Shown here piece after piece: positions 8,786 through 18,404 of a stretch of 64,000 nucleotides of DNA. The notes under the pieces are model-generated. The model saw only the letters and a program-made list of their open reading frames with translations, had not been told where the DNA came from and made no database searches. The DNA is from Clostridia bacterium (lineage in GTDB: Bacteria > Bacillota > Clostridia > Lachnospirales > Lachnospiraceae), in the NCBI GenBank assembly GCA_910575245.1, contig CAJTEN010000025.1, positions 16,919 to 80,918 on the forward strand, read 5' to 3'. Within the stretch, counting starts at the first letter, position 1; the number at the start of each line of letters is the position of its first letter. The translations under genes and the position numbers were made by a program.

Positions 8786-10162
8786 CTAACCTTCTGCCGT
8801 TATCTGTTCCTGCTGCGCCAACCCTCTGTATCCCCGTATCTTCGCAAAGTAACTGATGACCAGAATCACATCCGCCCCGGCCCACGCCAGGATCTCCGCA
8901 TAGAAGATGCCCTCCTGTCCCATAAACAACGGCAGCAGAACCGCGCTTAAGGTTCTCATGATAAATTCCGCGACTCCTGACAGCATCGGCAGCACAGTAT
9001 TCCCCATCCCCTGGATGGATGACCGCAGCACATGCAGAAGATAGAGGATCGGCAGGCATATACTCATGACCGCCAGATAATAGTAAGCAATTCCCATCGT
9101 CATCTCATATTCTTCAGGCGTACCCGAAATAAACAGGCTCAGAATAAGCCGCCCGCCAAGCAGCATGACCACAGCGATCACGACTGCCGTAACGGTGCCG
9201 ATAACCACTGCCGAACGCACCCCTTGTCTGATACGCCGTATCTTCCCGGCTCCCAGATTCTGCCCCACATAAGTGACCATGGCATAGCCGTAGGAAGTGG
9301 CGGCAATCTCCAGCAGGCCATACAGCTTATTCGTGGCCGTAAAGCCTGCTATAAAAATCACACCGAACCCATTCACCACCGACTGCACGATCATACCGCC
9401 TACCGCGATAATCGCATTCTGAAACGCCATCGGCGAACCGAGATAAAGCAGCTTACCCGTCATGCCCTCATGCAGGCGGAAATCGGATGCCTGAAACGAC
9501 AAAATCTCGATCTTTCTGATATGATAGATGCAGAAAAGCGCCGAAACCAGCTGTGCGATCAATGTCGCCACAGCCGCCCCCGCAATTCCGAAATGAAATA
9601 CCATTACAAATAAAATATCCAGTGCAATATTCGTAAGGGAAGCCACAATCATGGCATTTAACGGCGTTCTCCCGTCTCCCAGCGCCCGCAGGATACATGC
9701 CAGAAGATTATACAGCATGACAATGGGAATTCCCGCGAACATGATACGCAGATAGAGGGTCGCATTGCCGATGATATCCCCGGGTGTCTGCAGAATATGC
9801 AGAACCGGCGTCACCACAGCCTGTCCGGCAGCAACCAGAATGATCATAAAAATAACTGACAGGCACGCGGAATTGCCTATGACCTTCCTTAGCATGTCAT
9901 CCCGTTTCGCGCCGAACTCCTGCGCCATCATAATACCGAAGCCCTGCGTCAGGCCCTGAATGATCCCCAGTACCATCCAGTTCAGCCAGTCAGAGGCACC
10001 GAGCGCCGCAAGCGCCTGAACCCCCAGCCCTTTTCCGACCACCATCGTATCCACGACCGTATACAGCTGCTGGAAGATATTACCCGCCATCAGTGAGAAT
10101 GCGAATGACAGAATCAGAGGGGTCGGCCTTCCTTCTGTCATTTTCTTAATATGTGTACTCAT
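8786..10162 (-). CDS. MATE-family efflux transporter
   Basis: A 458-residue integral membrane protein with 12 predicted helices and the MATE signature near the start (GNIFQQLYTVVDTMVVGKGLG, residues about 28-48). The half-repeat begins near residue 245. These proteins use Na+ or H+ gradients to export cationic or lipophilic compounds. The gene starts 15 bases after the murI stop, so it is probably co-transcribed with it. The substrate cannot be inferred. Confidence 0.92.
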   Translation of the reverse strand: MSTHIKKMTEGRPTPLILSFAFSLMAGNIFQQLYTVVDTMVVGKGLGVQALAALGASDWLNWMVLGIIQGLTQGFGIMMAQEFGAKRDDMLRKVIGNSACLSVIFMIILVAAGQAVVTPVLHILQTPGDIIGNATLYLRIMFAGIPIVMLYNLLACILRALGDGRTPLNAMIVASLTNIALDILFVMVFHFGIAGAAVATLIAQLVSALFCIYHIRKIEILSFQASDFRLHEGMTGKLLYLGSPMAFQNAIIAVGGMIVQSVVNGFGVIFIAGFTATNKLYGLLEIAATSYGYAMVTYVGQNLGAGKIRRIRQGVRSAVVIGTVTAVVIAVVMLLGGRLILSLFISGTPEEYEMTMGIAYYYLAVMSICLPILYLLHVLRSSIQGMGNTVLPMLSGVAEFIMRTLSAVLLPLFMGQEGIFYAEILAWAGADVILVISYFAKIRGYRGLAQQEQITAEG

Positions 10163-10177
10163 AGTTACCCCTTTCCG

Positions 10178-11017
10178 TCAGTACTCTTCTATATTAATAA
10201 CCTTCGCAGATAATATTCCATAAGTCAATATGGAGTTTGCGAACTTCTGAAATTTATCTGCGGCATCACTGACGAAAAAACGGTACAATTCCGTCCCAAG
10301 CCCCGGTCTGTGCCCGCTCTCCAGCCCTCTTTCCTGAAGAAGTTTTTTTAACTCATGTGCAGTTTCGTAGGCAGGATTGACCAGTGTCACATCAGGCCCC
10401 ATGATCCTTCCCACGGTGGAACGTATCATGGGATAATGCGTACAGCCCAGAATCAGGGTATCGATTCCCACATCGATCAATTCCGTCAGATATCTCCTTG
10501 CGATCTCGTCCGTCACAGGATCCTCCCACAGCCCCTCCTCTACCAAGGGGACGAAAAGCGGACATGCTTTCCCAAGAACTGTTGACACAGGATTGTTCTC
10601 TTTTATGTATCTGTTATAAATACCGCTTCCTATGGTTGCCTCTGTGGCTATAACACCGATCTTCCCGTTCCTCGTAGCGTTAATCGCCGCTCTTGCACCG
10701 GATTTGATCACCCCTATGATCGGAATATCTGCTTCCCGTTCCAGAACCTCCAGTGCATAAGCGCTGGCAGAATTACATGCGACCACAATAGCCTTTACCT
10801 CCTGTGTCCGCAGGAACCGTACAATCTGTCTGGAAAACTTAATAATGGTATCCTTCGATTTATTACCATAAGGCACCCGTGCCGTATCGCCAAAATAAAC
10901 GATCCGCTCATTCGGAAGCTGCCTCATGATCTCCCGTGCCACAGTCAGCCCGCCCACTCCCGAGTCAAAAACCCCGATGGGCCTGTCGCACAGCACATCC
11001 TGTTCCTTATCACACAT
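10178..11017 (-). CDS. murI: Glutamate racemase
   Basis: A 279-residue cofactor-independent racemase that makes D-glutamate for peptidoglycan. The catalytic pair is Cys81 (VVACNSASA) and Cys192 (LGCTHYPM), with Asp18 in the FDSGVGGLTV loop. All residues expected for activity are present. It follows a 98-residue small membrane protein and precedes the MATE gene in one minus-strand cluster with ispE and a GntR regulator. Confidence 0.96.
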   Translation of the reverse strand: MCDKEQDVLCDRPIGVFDSGVGGLTVAREIMRQLPNERIVYFGDTARVPYGNKSKDTIIKFSRQIVRFLRTQEVKAIVVACNSASAYALEVLEREADIPIIGVIKSGARAAINATRNGKIGVIATEATIGSGIYNRYIKENNPVSTVLGKACPLFVPLVEEGLWEDPVTDEIARRYLTELIDVGIDTLILGCTHYPMIRSTVGRIMGPDVTLVNPAYETAHELKKLLQERGLESGHRPGLGTELYRFFVSDAADKFQKFANSILTYGILSAKVINIEEY

Positions 11018-11026
11018 ATTAATCCC

Positions 11027-11323
11027 TCATTTCTTTTCACCCTGCGCAAACCATTCCTGTTCTTCCAGCCATTCCAATAATCTGCTTCTTATGACAATCT
11101 GATCCCCTGCAGCATCCAACAGATCCCTGCAGTCCGTCTTCCCGATAATCTGTTCCCCTTCGCCTGTCACCAGAATCTCCTGAAAGGTCGCTTCCGTGAA
11201 ACTGAGTTCCGGGTACAGGATTCCCCACCACACAAGCGCCAAAACTCCGGTAACCGCCGCCCGGAGGCGGATATCGCAGTATCCTCTTCGAATCATCTGC
11301 CGGATATTCTGTCTTTTCCTCAT
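11027..11323 (-). CDS. Small single-pass membrane protein, unknown
   Basis: A 98-residue protein with a basic N-terminus (MRKRQNIRQMIRRG), one membrane segment (about 21-38, AAVTGVLALVWWGILYP) and a small acidic C-terminal domain. It lies 9 bases upstream of murI, which supports a real, co-transcribed gene. No family was recognised. The topology would put the C-terminus outside. Confidence 0.65.
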   Translation of the reverse strand: MRKRQNIRQMIRRGYCDIRLRAAVTGVLALVWWGILYPELSFTEATFQEILVTGEGEQIIGKTDCRDLLDAAGDQIVIRSRLLEWLEEQEWFAQGEKK

Positions 11324-11426
11324 ATTTGTTACACTCCTGTCCGCCGCTTGCCGCGGCTGTTGTAAGGAGTATAACCGTCCGTTCCTTTTCTATACCTGCT
11401 CCCGGCAGAAAGTCCCTCTTCCGGTT

Positions 11427-12122
11427 CTACTTCTTCCTCCCGGAGTTCTCCTGCTCCAGCCGGATCTGCCTGATGACAGACTTCTCCTGATTGTCAATAT
11501 GAAGCCTGGCCGCCTCGGCAGCTTTCTTCTTTTCTCCCCGGATAATGCTGTCATATATCATTCTATGCTCCTGCACCAGATTATCATGCCGGCTCTCATC
11601 CTTAATATATTCGAAGCGATATCTGTACATCTGCTCTGACAGGTTGTTGATCAGCTGGATCAGTCTCTCATTGCCTGTGGCCAGAACAATGATATCGTGG
11701 AATGCCACGTCCGCCGCCGCAATGGTGGCCGCGTCCCCTGTGACAGCAGCATGCCTGAATTGATCGCAGGCCTGTTTCAGCTTCCTCTTCTCCTCTTCGC
11801 TGATCCTTTCACAGGCAAGTTCCGCACAGAGAGCATCCAGCGCGCGGCGCACTTCCAATACATCCTTCAGGCTCTTCTCCGTAATCTGCGCCACCTCCGC
11901 TCCCCTGCGCGGAATCATAATTACCAGTCCCTCCAGTTCCAGCTTACGGATCGCTTCCCTGATCGGAGTCCTGCTGACGCCGAGTCTGTTGGCCAAATGG
12001 ATCTCCATCAGGCGTTCCCCCGGCTTCAGTTCTCCCGTCAGAATCGCCTTCCGAAGCGTATTGAACACAACATCCCGCAATGGAAGAAATTCATTCATCG
12101 TCATCTCGAAATCAGCTCCCAT
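11427..12122 (-). CDS. GntR-family regulator, FadR/FCD subfamily
   Basis: A 231-residue regulator. The N-terminal winged helix (about 8-75) holds LANRLGVSRTPIREAIRKLELEG, and the all-helical FCD ligand domain (about 85-215) contains the metal- and effector-binding pattern DVAFHDIIV and LVQEHRMIYDSI. It lies 45 bases downstream of ispE in the same operon. The operon promoter at 13180-13208 overlaps FadR-type palindromes (TTGTATACAA), so autoregulation is likely. The effector is probably a small organic acid but cannot be named. Confidence 0.92.
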   Translation of the reverse strand: MGADFEMTMNEFLPLRDVVFNTLRKAILTGELKPGERLMEIHLANRLGVSRTPIREAIRKLELEGLVIMIPRRGAEVAQITEKSLKDVLEVRRALDALCAELACERISEEEKRKLKQACDQFRHAAVTGDAATIAAADVAFHDIIVLATGNERLIQLINNLSEQMYRYRFEYIKDESRHDNLVQEHRMIYDSIIRGEKKKAAEAARLHIDNQEKSVIRQIRLEQENSGRKK

Positions 12123-12167
12123 TCAAACCACCTTCCTCTCAGTCACTTAACATCCCCCAAAGCTCCA

Positions 12168-13043
12168 TCAATCCTGTCCGCCATTATAAAATGCCGTCAC
12201 AAAAATCTGTCCCGCCAGCTGCCGCCTCCTTACTTCCGCTGCTGCCGCTTCCGCAGTCTCTTTCTGCCCGAAAATACCGAAAACCGTAGGACCGCTGCCG
12301 CTCATCAGGGCATTCTCCGCCCCCTCCGCCCTAAGCGTCTCCTTTATCCTGTCAATAACCGGATATTCCTTTACCGTAACCGTCTCAAGTACATTCCCAA
12401 GTCTGTCTGCTATCCCTTTCATACTTCCATTTTTAAGAGCCTCGATCATGCCGTCTATATCCGGATGATAGTCCAGACTGTCCGCATGCAGATTCCCGTA
12501 GACAAATCCCGTAGACACATCAATATCCGGTTTGGCAACCACCAGATGGCATGCCGGCGGCGCCGGCAGCGGCGTCAGTATCTCTCCGATTCCCTCCGAC
12601 AGCATCGTTCCGCCTGCAATGCAATAAGGAATATCTGCGCCCAGCGTTACCCCCAGCTGCTGAAGCTGCGATATAGAATACCCCATTTCGAAAAGCTCAT
12701 TCAATCCACGCATGGCTGCGGCGGCATCGGAGCTGCCCCCTGCCATTCCTGCGGCTATGGGAATCCTTTTTGTTAAAGTGATCTTAACGCCCTCTGTAAT
12801 ATTTCTCTCCCGAAAGAGCAGCTCCGCCGCCTTACAGACCAGGTTATTGCCGTCCAGCGGCAGTTTACTGTTGTCTGTCTGCAGTTCAATGCCTGCCTGC
12901 TCCCTCTTTTCTATGATAAGTTCGTCAAAGATGTCCACTGTCTGCATGATCATCCTGACCTCATGATATCCGTCCGTCCTGCGCCGCAGGACATCCAGTC
13001 CGATATTCACCTTCGCATAAGCTTTCTGATATATCTTATTCAT
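12168..13043 (-). CDS. ispE: 4-diphosphocytidyl-2-C-methyl-D-erythritol kinase
   Basis: A 291-residue GHMP kinase of the MEP isoprenoid pathway. Visible motifs are YAKVNIGLDV near the start, the ATP loop IPIAAGMAGGSSDAAAAM, and the C-terminal SGSGPTVFGIF. The start is the ATG at 13043 because homology begins with MNKIYQKAYAKVNIGL. The reading frame stays open to 13109, but that extension has no family support. It heads the cluster with the GntR gene. Confidence 0.94.
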   Translation of the reverse strand: MNKIYQKAYAKVNIGLDVLRRRTDGYHEVRMIMQTVDIFDELIIEKREQAGIELQTDNSKLPLDGNNLVCKAAELLFRERNITEGVKITLTKRIPIAAGMAGGSSDAAAAMRGLNELFEMGYSISQLQQLGVTLGADIPYCIAGGTMLSEGIGEILTPLPAPPACHLVVAKPDIDVSTGFVYGNLHADSLDYHPDIDGMIEALKNGSMKGIADRLGNVLETVTVKEYPVIDRIKETLRAEGAENALMSGSGPTVFGIFGQKETAEAAAAEVRRRQLAGQIFVTAFYNGGQD

Positions 13044-13157
13044 ATACAGGAACACCGCCCTTCTCCTATTCTCTTTCTGCCCAAATCCATCTCCTGCCGG
13101 GGACCGCAATCCCGACCGGCCGTCCGATACGGAATCTCTCAGGATTCAAATTGCATT

Positions 13158-13192
13158 TTGTATACAATGATTGTATTTAATTATATACAATC
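13158..13192. promoter_or_regulatory. Candidate GntR operators in the ispE promoter
   Basis: Two adjoining dyads. TTGTATACAA (13158-13167) is a perfect palindrome. Positions 13169-13192 form a 24-base near-perfect dyad with arms GATTGTAT and ATACAATC. Both fit the TNGTNNNACNA-type half-sites of FadR-subfamily regulators. The second covers the -10 box and the first lies just downstream, a layout for repression by the GntR protein encoded in the operon. Confidence 0.7.
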
Positions 13193-13208
13193 CGCCCATT
13201 TTCGTCAA
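13180..13208 (-). promoter_or_regulatory. Promoter of the ispE operon
   Basis: On the minus strand TTGACG (13203-13208) and TATAAT (13180-13185) are separated by 17 bases, a near-consensus sigma-A promoter. It lies about 137 bases upstream of the ispE ATG. Confidence 0.85.
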
Positions 13209-13216
13209 CTATACTA

Positions 13217-13250
13217 TGCCCCTCGCCGCAGGCGGCTTGGAATGGGCAGC
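13217..13250. repeat. Fragment of repeat family R2
   Basis: GCCCCTCGCCGCAGGCGGCT followed by TGGAATGGGCAG matches the middle of the R2 elements at 31528-31867 and 62892-63052. The R2 termini are missing, so this is a relic. Confidence 0.55.
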
Positions 13251-13377
13251 GAAAAATTAAAATTTCCCTGTCTGTTCCTAAGTTTTCCAGTGGTATGGTT
13301 CGATATAATACATAAGAGCAAAGATTCTTATTTGCATGAAACAGAAACACAAAATATCATTCCAAGGAGGGATACCA

Positions 13378-13998
13378 ATGAGCGTAAACGGAGTTACAAG
13401 CGGTGCAGCAAATGCTTATGATATCTATGCGGCCAACCAGAATGCTGCAAAGACATCCGAAGAGACCAATTCCAAAGGTAACGCTTCTGACGAAAAGAAT
13501 AACGGCGTTGTCTATGAGCCATCGAAAGAAACATCCAAGGATACGGTAACCAAGACCTACACGCAGAATACGAATCTGGTGAACAAGTTAAAGGCAGACG
13601 CTGATGCACACGCTAAACAACTGCAGAGCATCGTAGAGAAACTGATGAACCAGCAGGGACAGACCTACAACAGTGCCAACGGCATCTGGTCCGTTCTTGC
13701 AAGCGGCAATCTGAAAGTAGATGCCGCTACCCAGGCACAGGCGAAGAAAGATATCGCCGAGGACGGTTACTGGGGCGTAGAGCAGACATCTGACAGGATC
13801 ATCGATTTCGCTACCGCATTGACAGGCGGCGATCCCAGCAAGATCGAAGAGATGCGCGAGGCTTTCAAGAAAGGCTACAAGCAGGCAGAGAAAACATGGG
13901 GCGGCCAGCTGCCGGATATCTCCCAGAGGACTTACGATGCCGTAATGCAGAAATTCGACAAACTGGCTGAGGAAGCCGGACTGACAACATCGAATTAA
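13378..13998 (+). CDS. Conserved hypothetical soluble protein
   Basis: A 206-residue protein without signal peptide or membrane segment. The start at 13378 is chosen for AAGGAGG 10 bases upstream; TATAAT at 13304-13309 is a likely -10 box. The N-terminal 70 residues are Asn/Ser/Thr/Lys-rich and look disordered. The rest is predicted helical with the conserved-looking stretch YWGVEQTSDRIIDFATALTG (about 125-144) and a tail around WGGQLPDISQRTYDAVMQKF. No function is known to me. A terminator follows. Confidence 0.75.
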   Translation: MSVNGVTSGAANAYDIYAANQNAAKTSEETNSKGNASDEKNNGVVYEPSKETSKDTVTKTYTQNTNLVNKLKADADAHAKQLQSIVEKLMNQQGQTYNSANGIWSVLASGNLKVDAATQAQAKKDIAEDGYWGVEQTSDRIIDFATALTGGDPSKIEEMREAFKKGYKQAEKTWGGQLPDISQRTYDAVMQKFDKLAEEAGLTTSN

Positions 13999-14050
13999 GC
14001 ATTGCTGTATATTCGGTCCAGTCACTGATAATTTCAAAACTGTTAAGAGA

Positions 14051-14078
14051 AGCCATGCCGAATAAGCATGGCTTTCTT
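14051..14078 (+). terminator. Rho-independent terminator
   Basis: AGCCATGC (14051-14058) pairs with GCATGGCT (14066-14073) and is followed by TTCTTAT. It closes the 13378 gene. Confidence 0.75.
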
Positions 14079-14264
14079 ATGTCCAATCTCTAAAAATAAC
14101 ACACCCAATCATCAATTTAGCAGGTAGTCTGACTGTCCCTTCCGTGGTAAACTATAGTAGCGGCATAGTACCGTTTTGCCCAGGGCTTTGCAGAGACAAT
14201 CCGTATCCGTAAAGACTGCAGATACCATAGGCTATATCCAGGAACCAAAAGGAGAATCAGTAGT

Positions 14265-14789
14265 ATGAGTACATTACATCATCGTATCATTGCCGCCGCT
14301 GCAGTTTTGATTCCGATGGCTGTCATTCTGTTCTATGCCGGAAGCTGCTCAGTCTCCTCCCTGGCAGAGAACTATCCGCAGACACTAACAGTAGATGTAT
14401 TCGATTCCCTGGCCAACTATCAGGGTATCCAGTCCGGCTGGTTTGCCGGGCTTGTTCTGGACCGGTTCAATATAAGACTGAATATCATCGCCTCAAATGT
14501 GGCCGGCGGAGGGGATACCATGTACCAGACACGCGCCGCTGCCGGGGAACTGGGCGATCTGATTATCTGCGACGGCAGTAACCATAATCTGCAGGAACTT
14601 GTGACGGCGGGTCTGGTCATGGATATGAGCAGCCTGCTGCAGGATAAGGCCATCATGCAGTACGGACTTGCGATCCGTGCCCTCAACGACCCCATATCGG
14701 ATACGGCAATCTATGCGGTTCCCTCCGAAATCTCCAGCAGAAATTGCCTGCAGTACAGCGAAAACGAGGAACCTGCCTGCGGCCCTTAG
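14265..14789 (+). pseudogene. 5' fragment of an LplA-type sugar-binding protein gene
   Basis: A good start (AAAGGAG upstream) and signal peptide lead into about 150 residues typical of a roughly 550-residue oligosaccharide-binding lipoprotein: VDVFDSLANYQGIQSGWF, ASNVAGGGDTMYQTRAAAGE, LVTAGLVMDMSSLLQ. Homology stops near residue 156 (VPSEISS), where the frame runs into an unrelated tail and a stop. The remaining two thirds are absent, and the DNA continues into the back half of a regulator gene. An internal deletion joining two genes is the simplest reading. Confidence 0.8.
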
Positions 14790-14840
14790 CTTGAACGCCG
14801 TTTTTTCTGTGCTCCGAAGCAGCACGCCATCGGATATGAA

Positions 14841-15635
14841 ATGCTGCCGGATGCCTCCGGTTCCGGCGATACAGATTCTTCCGATGAGACCGCTGCCCGC
14901 ACCAATACCGACACCGGCACGATAAGGCATGACGCTCCCATGGCGCTCACACAGACTGCCCTTACCGATTATACCGGGCGCTTTGTGGGATATATCCAAA
15001 CCTGTAACCGCCGGATGACGGTAGAGACATTGTCCGAATTGGAACATGGACTTTCTCATGTTTCCGGTGAGATAGCGGAAATCAAGCTGTTCCTGACAGA
15101 TCTCTACCTGCAGATCCGCGAAACCATGAACCGCAACTACGCTTCGGCAGAAATACCTTTTATGGGGAATGCCGCGGTCATCGAGTATATCAACAAAACC
15201 AATTACCTCTGCGAGATCATCCGGTTTCTGTCGGAACAGTCCGAAATGATCATGAACACGATCGGCAGCCCTTCCCGTAATACGATTCTGGATGATGTGC
15301 TTTTCTATATCGACCATAACTTCCAGCACAATATCAAGCTGGATACCATAGCGCCTCTTTTCGGATATAACAGCGCTTATCTCGGCAAGATCTTCAGCAA
15401 AACCGTGGGCGAAAATTTCAATTCCTACATTGACCACAAGCGGATCGAGCTCTCGAAACAGCTTCTGCTGGAGAACCGGCTGAAAGTGTACGAGATAGCA
15501 GACCAGGTGGGTTACAAGAACGTGGATTACTTCCACAAGAAATTCAGAAAATATGTGGGTGAAAGCCCCGCGGAATTCCGCAAGGGACATGGTCTGGAAA
15601 CAGAATCAGGAAAATACCCCCCCCCACATACATAG
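14841..15635 (+). pseudogene. 3' fragment of a YesN-type response regulator (AraC HTH)
   Basis: A 264-codon frame whose first 35 or so residues look unrelated. From about residue 40 it matches the linker and C-terminus of YesN-like regulators, ending in a two-helix-turn-helix AraC domain (ILDDVLFYIDHNFQHNIKLD to VGYKNVDYFHKKFRKYVGES). The CheY-like receiver that the matching YesM kinase would address is missing. A C9 tract (15617-15625) sits at the 3' end. Whether the DNA-binding domain is still made is unknown. Confidence 0.8.
15617..15625. repeat. Poly-C tract (C9)
   Basis: Nine C bases near the 3' end of the YesN fragment. An equal tract lies in the cognate-type kinase gene at 20074-20082. 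Confidence 0.9.
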
Positions 15636-15668
15636 GAGGATCTCAACAAACTTAGTTTCCTGTACTAT

Positions 15669-15707
15669 AAAAGAACTGGCGCCCCAAAAAGGGACGTCAG
15701 TTCTTTT
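15669..15707. terminator. Bidirectional terminator
   Basis: AAGAACTGGCGCCCC pairs with GGGACGTCAGTTCTT around AAAAA and is flanked by A and T runs. It separates the convergent YesN fragment and the solute-binding protein gene. Confidence 0.8.
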
Positions 15708-15772
15708 CACCCGTAACTTTGGAGGCACCCAAGTTGTTACTTTAGATTATTTCCTGTTGACTGCCGCAATCA

Positions 15773-17395
15773 TTATTGATGCTCTGCCATATATGCCTCA
15801 TATTCTTCCACCTGCGCTCCGTGAATCTCAACGAGCTCATCAACGATTCTCTGAATCCCCAGATTCTCAAGATTTTCTACATACGCATCCCAATCGTCAA
15901 GAGACTTTCCGCCGCCGATCACACCCCATGTATACTCTTTCATGGCATCACCGATGTCAGTACCGATATCGTTGTTTACAACATAGGCATCCGGGTTCTT
16001 CTTCTCGATCGATTTTGCATAAGCGTCACGGCTGCTCTCCTTCACCTTCTCGAACAACTCGGTTGTCTCTGCAACGTTCTCGATATTGCATTCATCTTTT
16101 CTTGCAAACAGATCCTGGAAGAGCTTAATACCAAGATTCTGCTCCGTATTCTCAGGGCCGTCGCCTGCATTGATAATCTCATAAGTTCCGTCGCCGTTAT
16201 CTATGTAATCTCTTCCCTCTACACCAAACCTTCTGTGGATATAATTTTCCGGTGTTGCCATATCGTCCCAGATCGCATACGCTCTCTCAGGGTCAGAACA
16301 TACATTGGTAATTCCAAAATAGCACCATGCCGCAATCGTAGCAGGCTCATCCTGCGGATTTCCATTATCTCCGCTCACCATATCGATGGGAATCCACTCT
16401 GCCCCGGGATTGGTAGAATAGAAGGACTGCATGATTCCGCTTGACGGATTGTTCCAGTTTACCCAGCTGTAGGTTGCACCGAAACCGCCGTTTGCCATTT
16501 CCTCGTCACGGTCTGTATCCGTAATGATACTGGGATCGATTACGCCGTCCGCATACAGCTTCGCTACACGGCCCAGCCATTCTTTACAATCTTCTGTTGT
16601 CGGACCATATACATAAGAGCCATCCTCTAAGCGGATAAAATCCATACGTCCGTTGCCTTCACCGCATCCCTGAATCCATGGCCAGAAACTACGGTAATCA
16701 TATCCGTCACCGTTCCAGCCGTAAGTGTCATCCACTCCGTTGCCGTCCGGATCATCGTTGGTAAACGCATACAGGCATGCTTCCAGTTCATCCAACGTCT
16801 TGGGAACTTCAAGATTCAGGTTATCCAGCCAGTCTTTCCTGATCCAGAGTGTTTCACAGGCCGGCTCCGCAACATCTCCCGGAATACGGTAGGTACCATT
16901 ATCGGAGGACGCATAGAACATAACGCCGGGATCGATTGAATTGTAGTAGTCTACCATATTGGTATATCTCTCCATGTACGGGGAGACATCCACCAGAAGC
17001 CCTGCGTCTACCCATTTGGTAAAGTCGGCTTCCATGTTCCACCACCAGATGATATCCGGCCTCTGTGTCTCATCACCCATCAGCAGAGAGATTTTGGATG
17101 TAGCATCTGACCATCCCGGCAGGGCTATGATCTCAATATCCAGATTATAACGTTCTTCCAGCCAGTGCTCGATCTCACTGTCCGGTGTGGTATATCCCTG
17201 CAGACATACTACACTCATCTTCATGGTTTCTTCCTGGTTCAGAACATCAATCGGCTCATCTGCCAGAACCGGTTTCTCCGCCGACGCCGAATCTGATCCG
17301 CCTGAAGATGCGTCTCCGGATCCTCCTCCACATCCTGTCAGCATACCGGCAGCCATAACGCCGGCCATTAATAGGGCTATTGCTCTTCTTTTCAT
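15773..17395 (-). CDS. ABC sugar transporter, solute-binding lipoprotein (LplA-type)
   Basis: A 540-residue lipoprotein with a lipobox at LTGC (about residue 22) and a Ser/Gly-rich linker, then a cluster F-type binding-protein fold. An EF-hand-like loop DDPDGNGVDDTYG near residue 210 is typical of calcium-stabilised oligosaccharide binders. Length is normal and the frame is intact. It lies 84 bases downstream of its permease gene. The substrate may be a plant oligosaccharide, given the GH31 gene nearby; this is inference. The partner permease is truncated, so import may not work. Confidence 0.9.
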   Translation of the reverse strand: MKRRAIALLMAGVMAAGMLTGCGGGSGDASSGGSDSASAEKPVLADEPIDVLNQEETMKMSVVCLQGYTTPDSEIEHWLEERYNLDIEIIALPGWSDATSKISLLMGDETQRPDIIWWWNMEADFTKWVDAGLLVDVSPYMERYTNMVDYYNSIDPGVMFYASSDNGTYRIPGDVAEPACETLWIRKDWLDNLNLEVPKTLDELEACLYAFTNDDPDGNGVDDTYGWNGDGYDYRSFWPWIQGCGEGNGRMDFIRLEDGSYVYGPTTEDCKEWLGRVAKLYADGVIDPSIITDTDRDEEMANGGFGATYSWVNWNNPSSGIMQSFYSTNPGAEWIPIDMVSGDNGNPQDEPATIAAWCYFGITNVCSDPERAYAIWDDMATPENYIHRRFGVEGRDYIDNGDGTYEIINAGDGPENTEQNLGIKLFQDLFARKDECNIENVAETTELFEKVKESSRDAYAKSIEKKNPDAYVVNNDIGTDIGDAMKEYTWGVIGGGKSLDDWDAYVENLENLGIQRIVDELVEIHGAQVEEYEAYMAEHQ

Positions 17396-17479
17396 AATTC
17401 ATTTTCCTCCTTTTTATTGTCCTTTTTTATAGAAAAGATGCCTTTCATCACTGTGCCCGATTCTTACTGTCTGATCAGC

Positions 17480-18385
17480 TTATCCTTTCACACCGCCGAT
17501 CATAACCCCCTTAACGAAATATTTCTGTACGAACGGATATACACACAGAATCGGTACGGTTGCCACAACCACAGAAGCTGCCTTGATCGTAGCCGCAGTC
17601 ACATTCGTTGATGACGCCACTGTGACACCCGCTGCCTGCATAGCCTGGTTCGTATTCGTGAGCATGTATCTCAAAACAGCCTGCAGCGCCCATCTGCTCT
17701 TCGTATTGATATACAGTACGCTTGAGAAATAGTCATTCCAGTAACCTACTGCTGTAAAGAGGGCAATCGTTGCAATACTCGCCTTGGATAAGGGCAGAAC
17801 GATCTTCCAGAAGATCGTCACATCATTCGCGCCATCCAGCCTCGCCGACTCTTCCAGACTCTCCGGAATCGTGGAGAAGAAGCTGCGCATGATAATGACG
17901 TTGTATGCGCTGATCAGTCCCGGAAGAATCAATGACCAGCGGTTGTCGATCAGGTACATGTTCTTGATCAACAGATATCCGGGAATCATACCGCCTGAAA
18001 AGAGCATCGTAAACAGAATCAGCAGATTCATTGTCTTACCGAACGGTAAATCCTTCTTGGAAAGCGGATACGCCGTTGTCGCAGTAAATAATGTGCCAAG
18101 GAAGGTTCCTGTAACCGTCACCATGATAGTCGTAAAATATCCGGTCCAGATGGACGGATCCTTAAATACCTTGGAATAAGTGTCTAAGTTAAACCCCTGT
18201 GGCCAGAGGAACACGCCTCCCTTCGCCGTAGCTTCCACCGAACTGAAGGACATCATAATAACGTGCCAGAAAGGGTACAGCATGATGAGACTCAGCACTG
18301 TGAAGAAAATATAATTGAGGATCTTAAAGGTTTTTTCAGCCGTACCTACTTGAATTGTGGTTCCGGCCACTTTTGATTTTGCCAT
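17480..18385 (-). CDS. ABC sugar transporter permease (LplC/YtcP-type)
   Basis: A 301-residue permease with six membrane helices and the cytoplasmic EAA loop EESARLDGANDVTIFWKIVLP (about 190-210), which contacts the ATPase. The C-terminus PFVQKYFVKGVMIGGVKG is the family ending. Its normal partner, the LplB-type permease directly upstream, survives only as its last 75 or so codons (18405-18630), so no complete heterodimer is encoded here. The ATPase (MsmX-type) is usually encoded elsewhere. Confidence 0.92.
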   Translation of the reverse strand: MAKSKVAGTTIQVGTAEKTFKILNYIFFTVLSLIMLYPFWHVIMMSFSSVEATAKGGVFLWPQGFNLDTYSKVFKDPSIWTGYFTTIMVTVTGTFLGTLFTATTAYPLSKKDLPFGKTMNLLILFTMLFSGGMIPGYLLIKNMYLIDNRWSLILPGLISAYNVIIMRSFFSTIPESLEESARLDGANDVTIFWKIVLPLSKASIATIALFTAVGYWNDYFSSVLYINTKSRWALQAVLRYMLTNTNQAMQAAGVTVASSTNVTAATIKAASVVVATVPILCVYPFVQKYFVKGVMIGGVKG

Positions 18386-18404
18386 ATTATTCTCCTTCCT
18401 TTCC

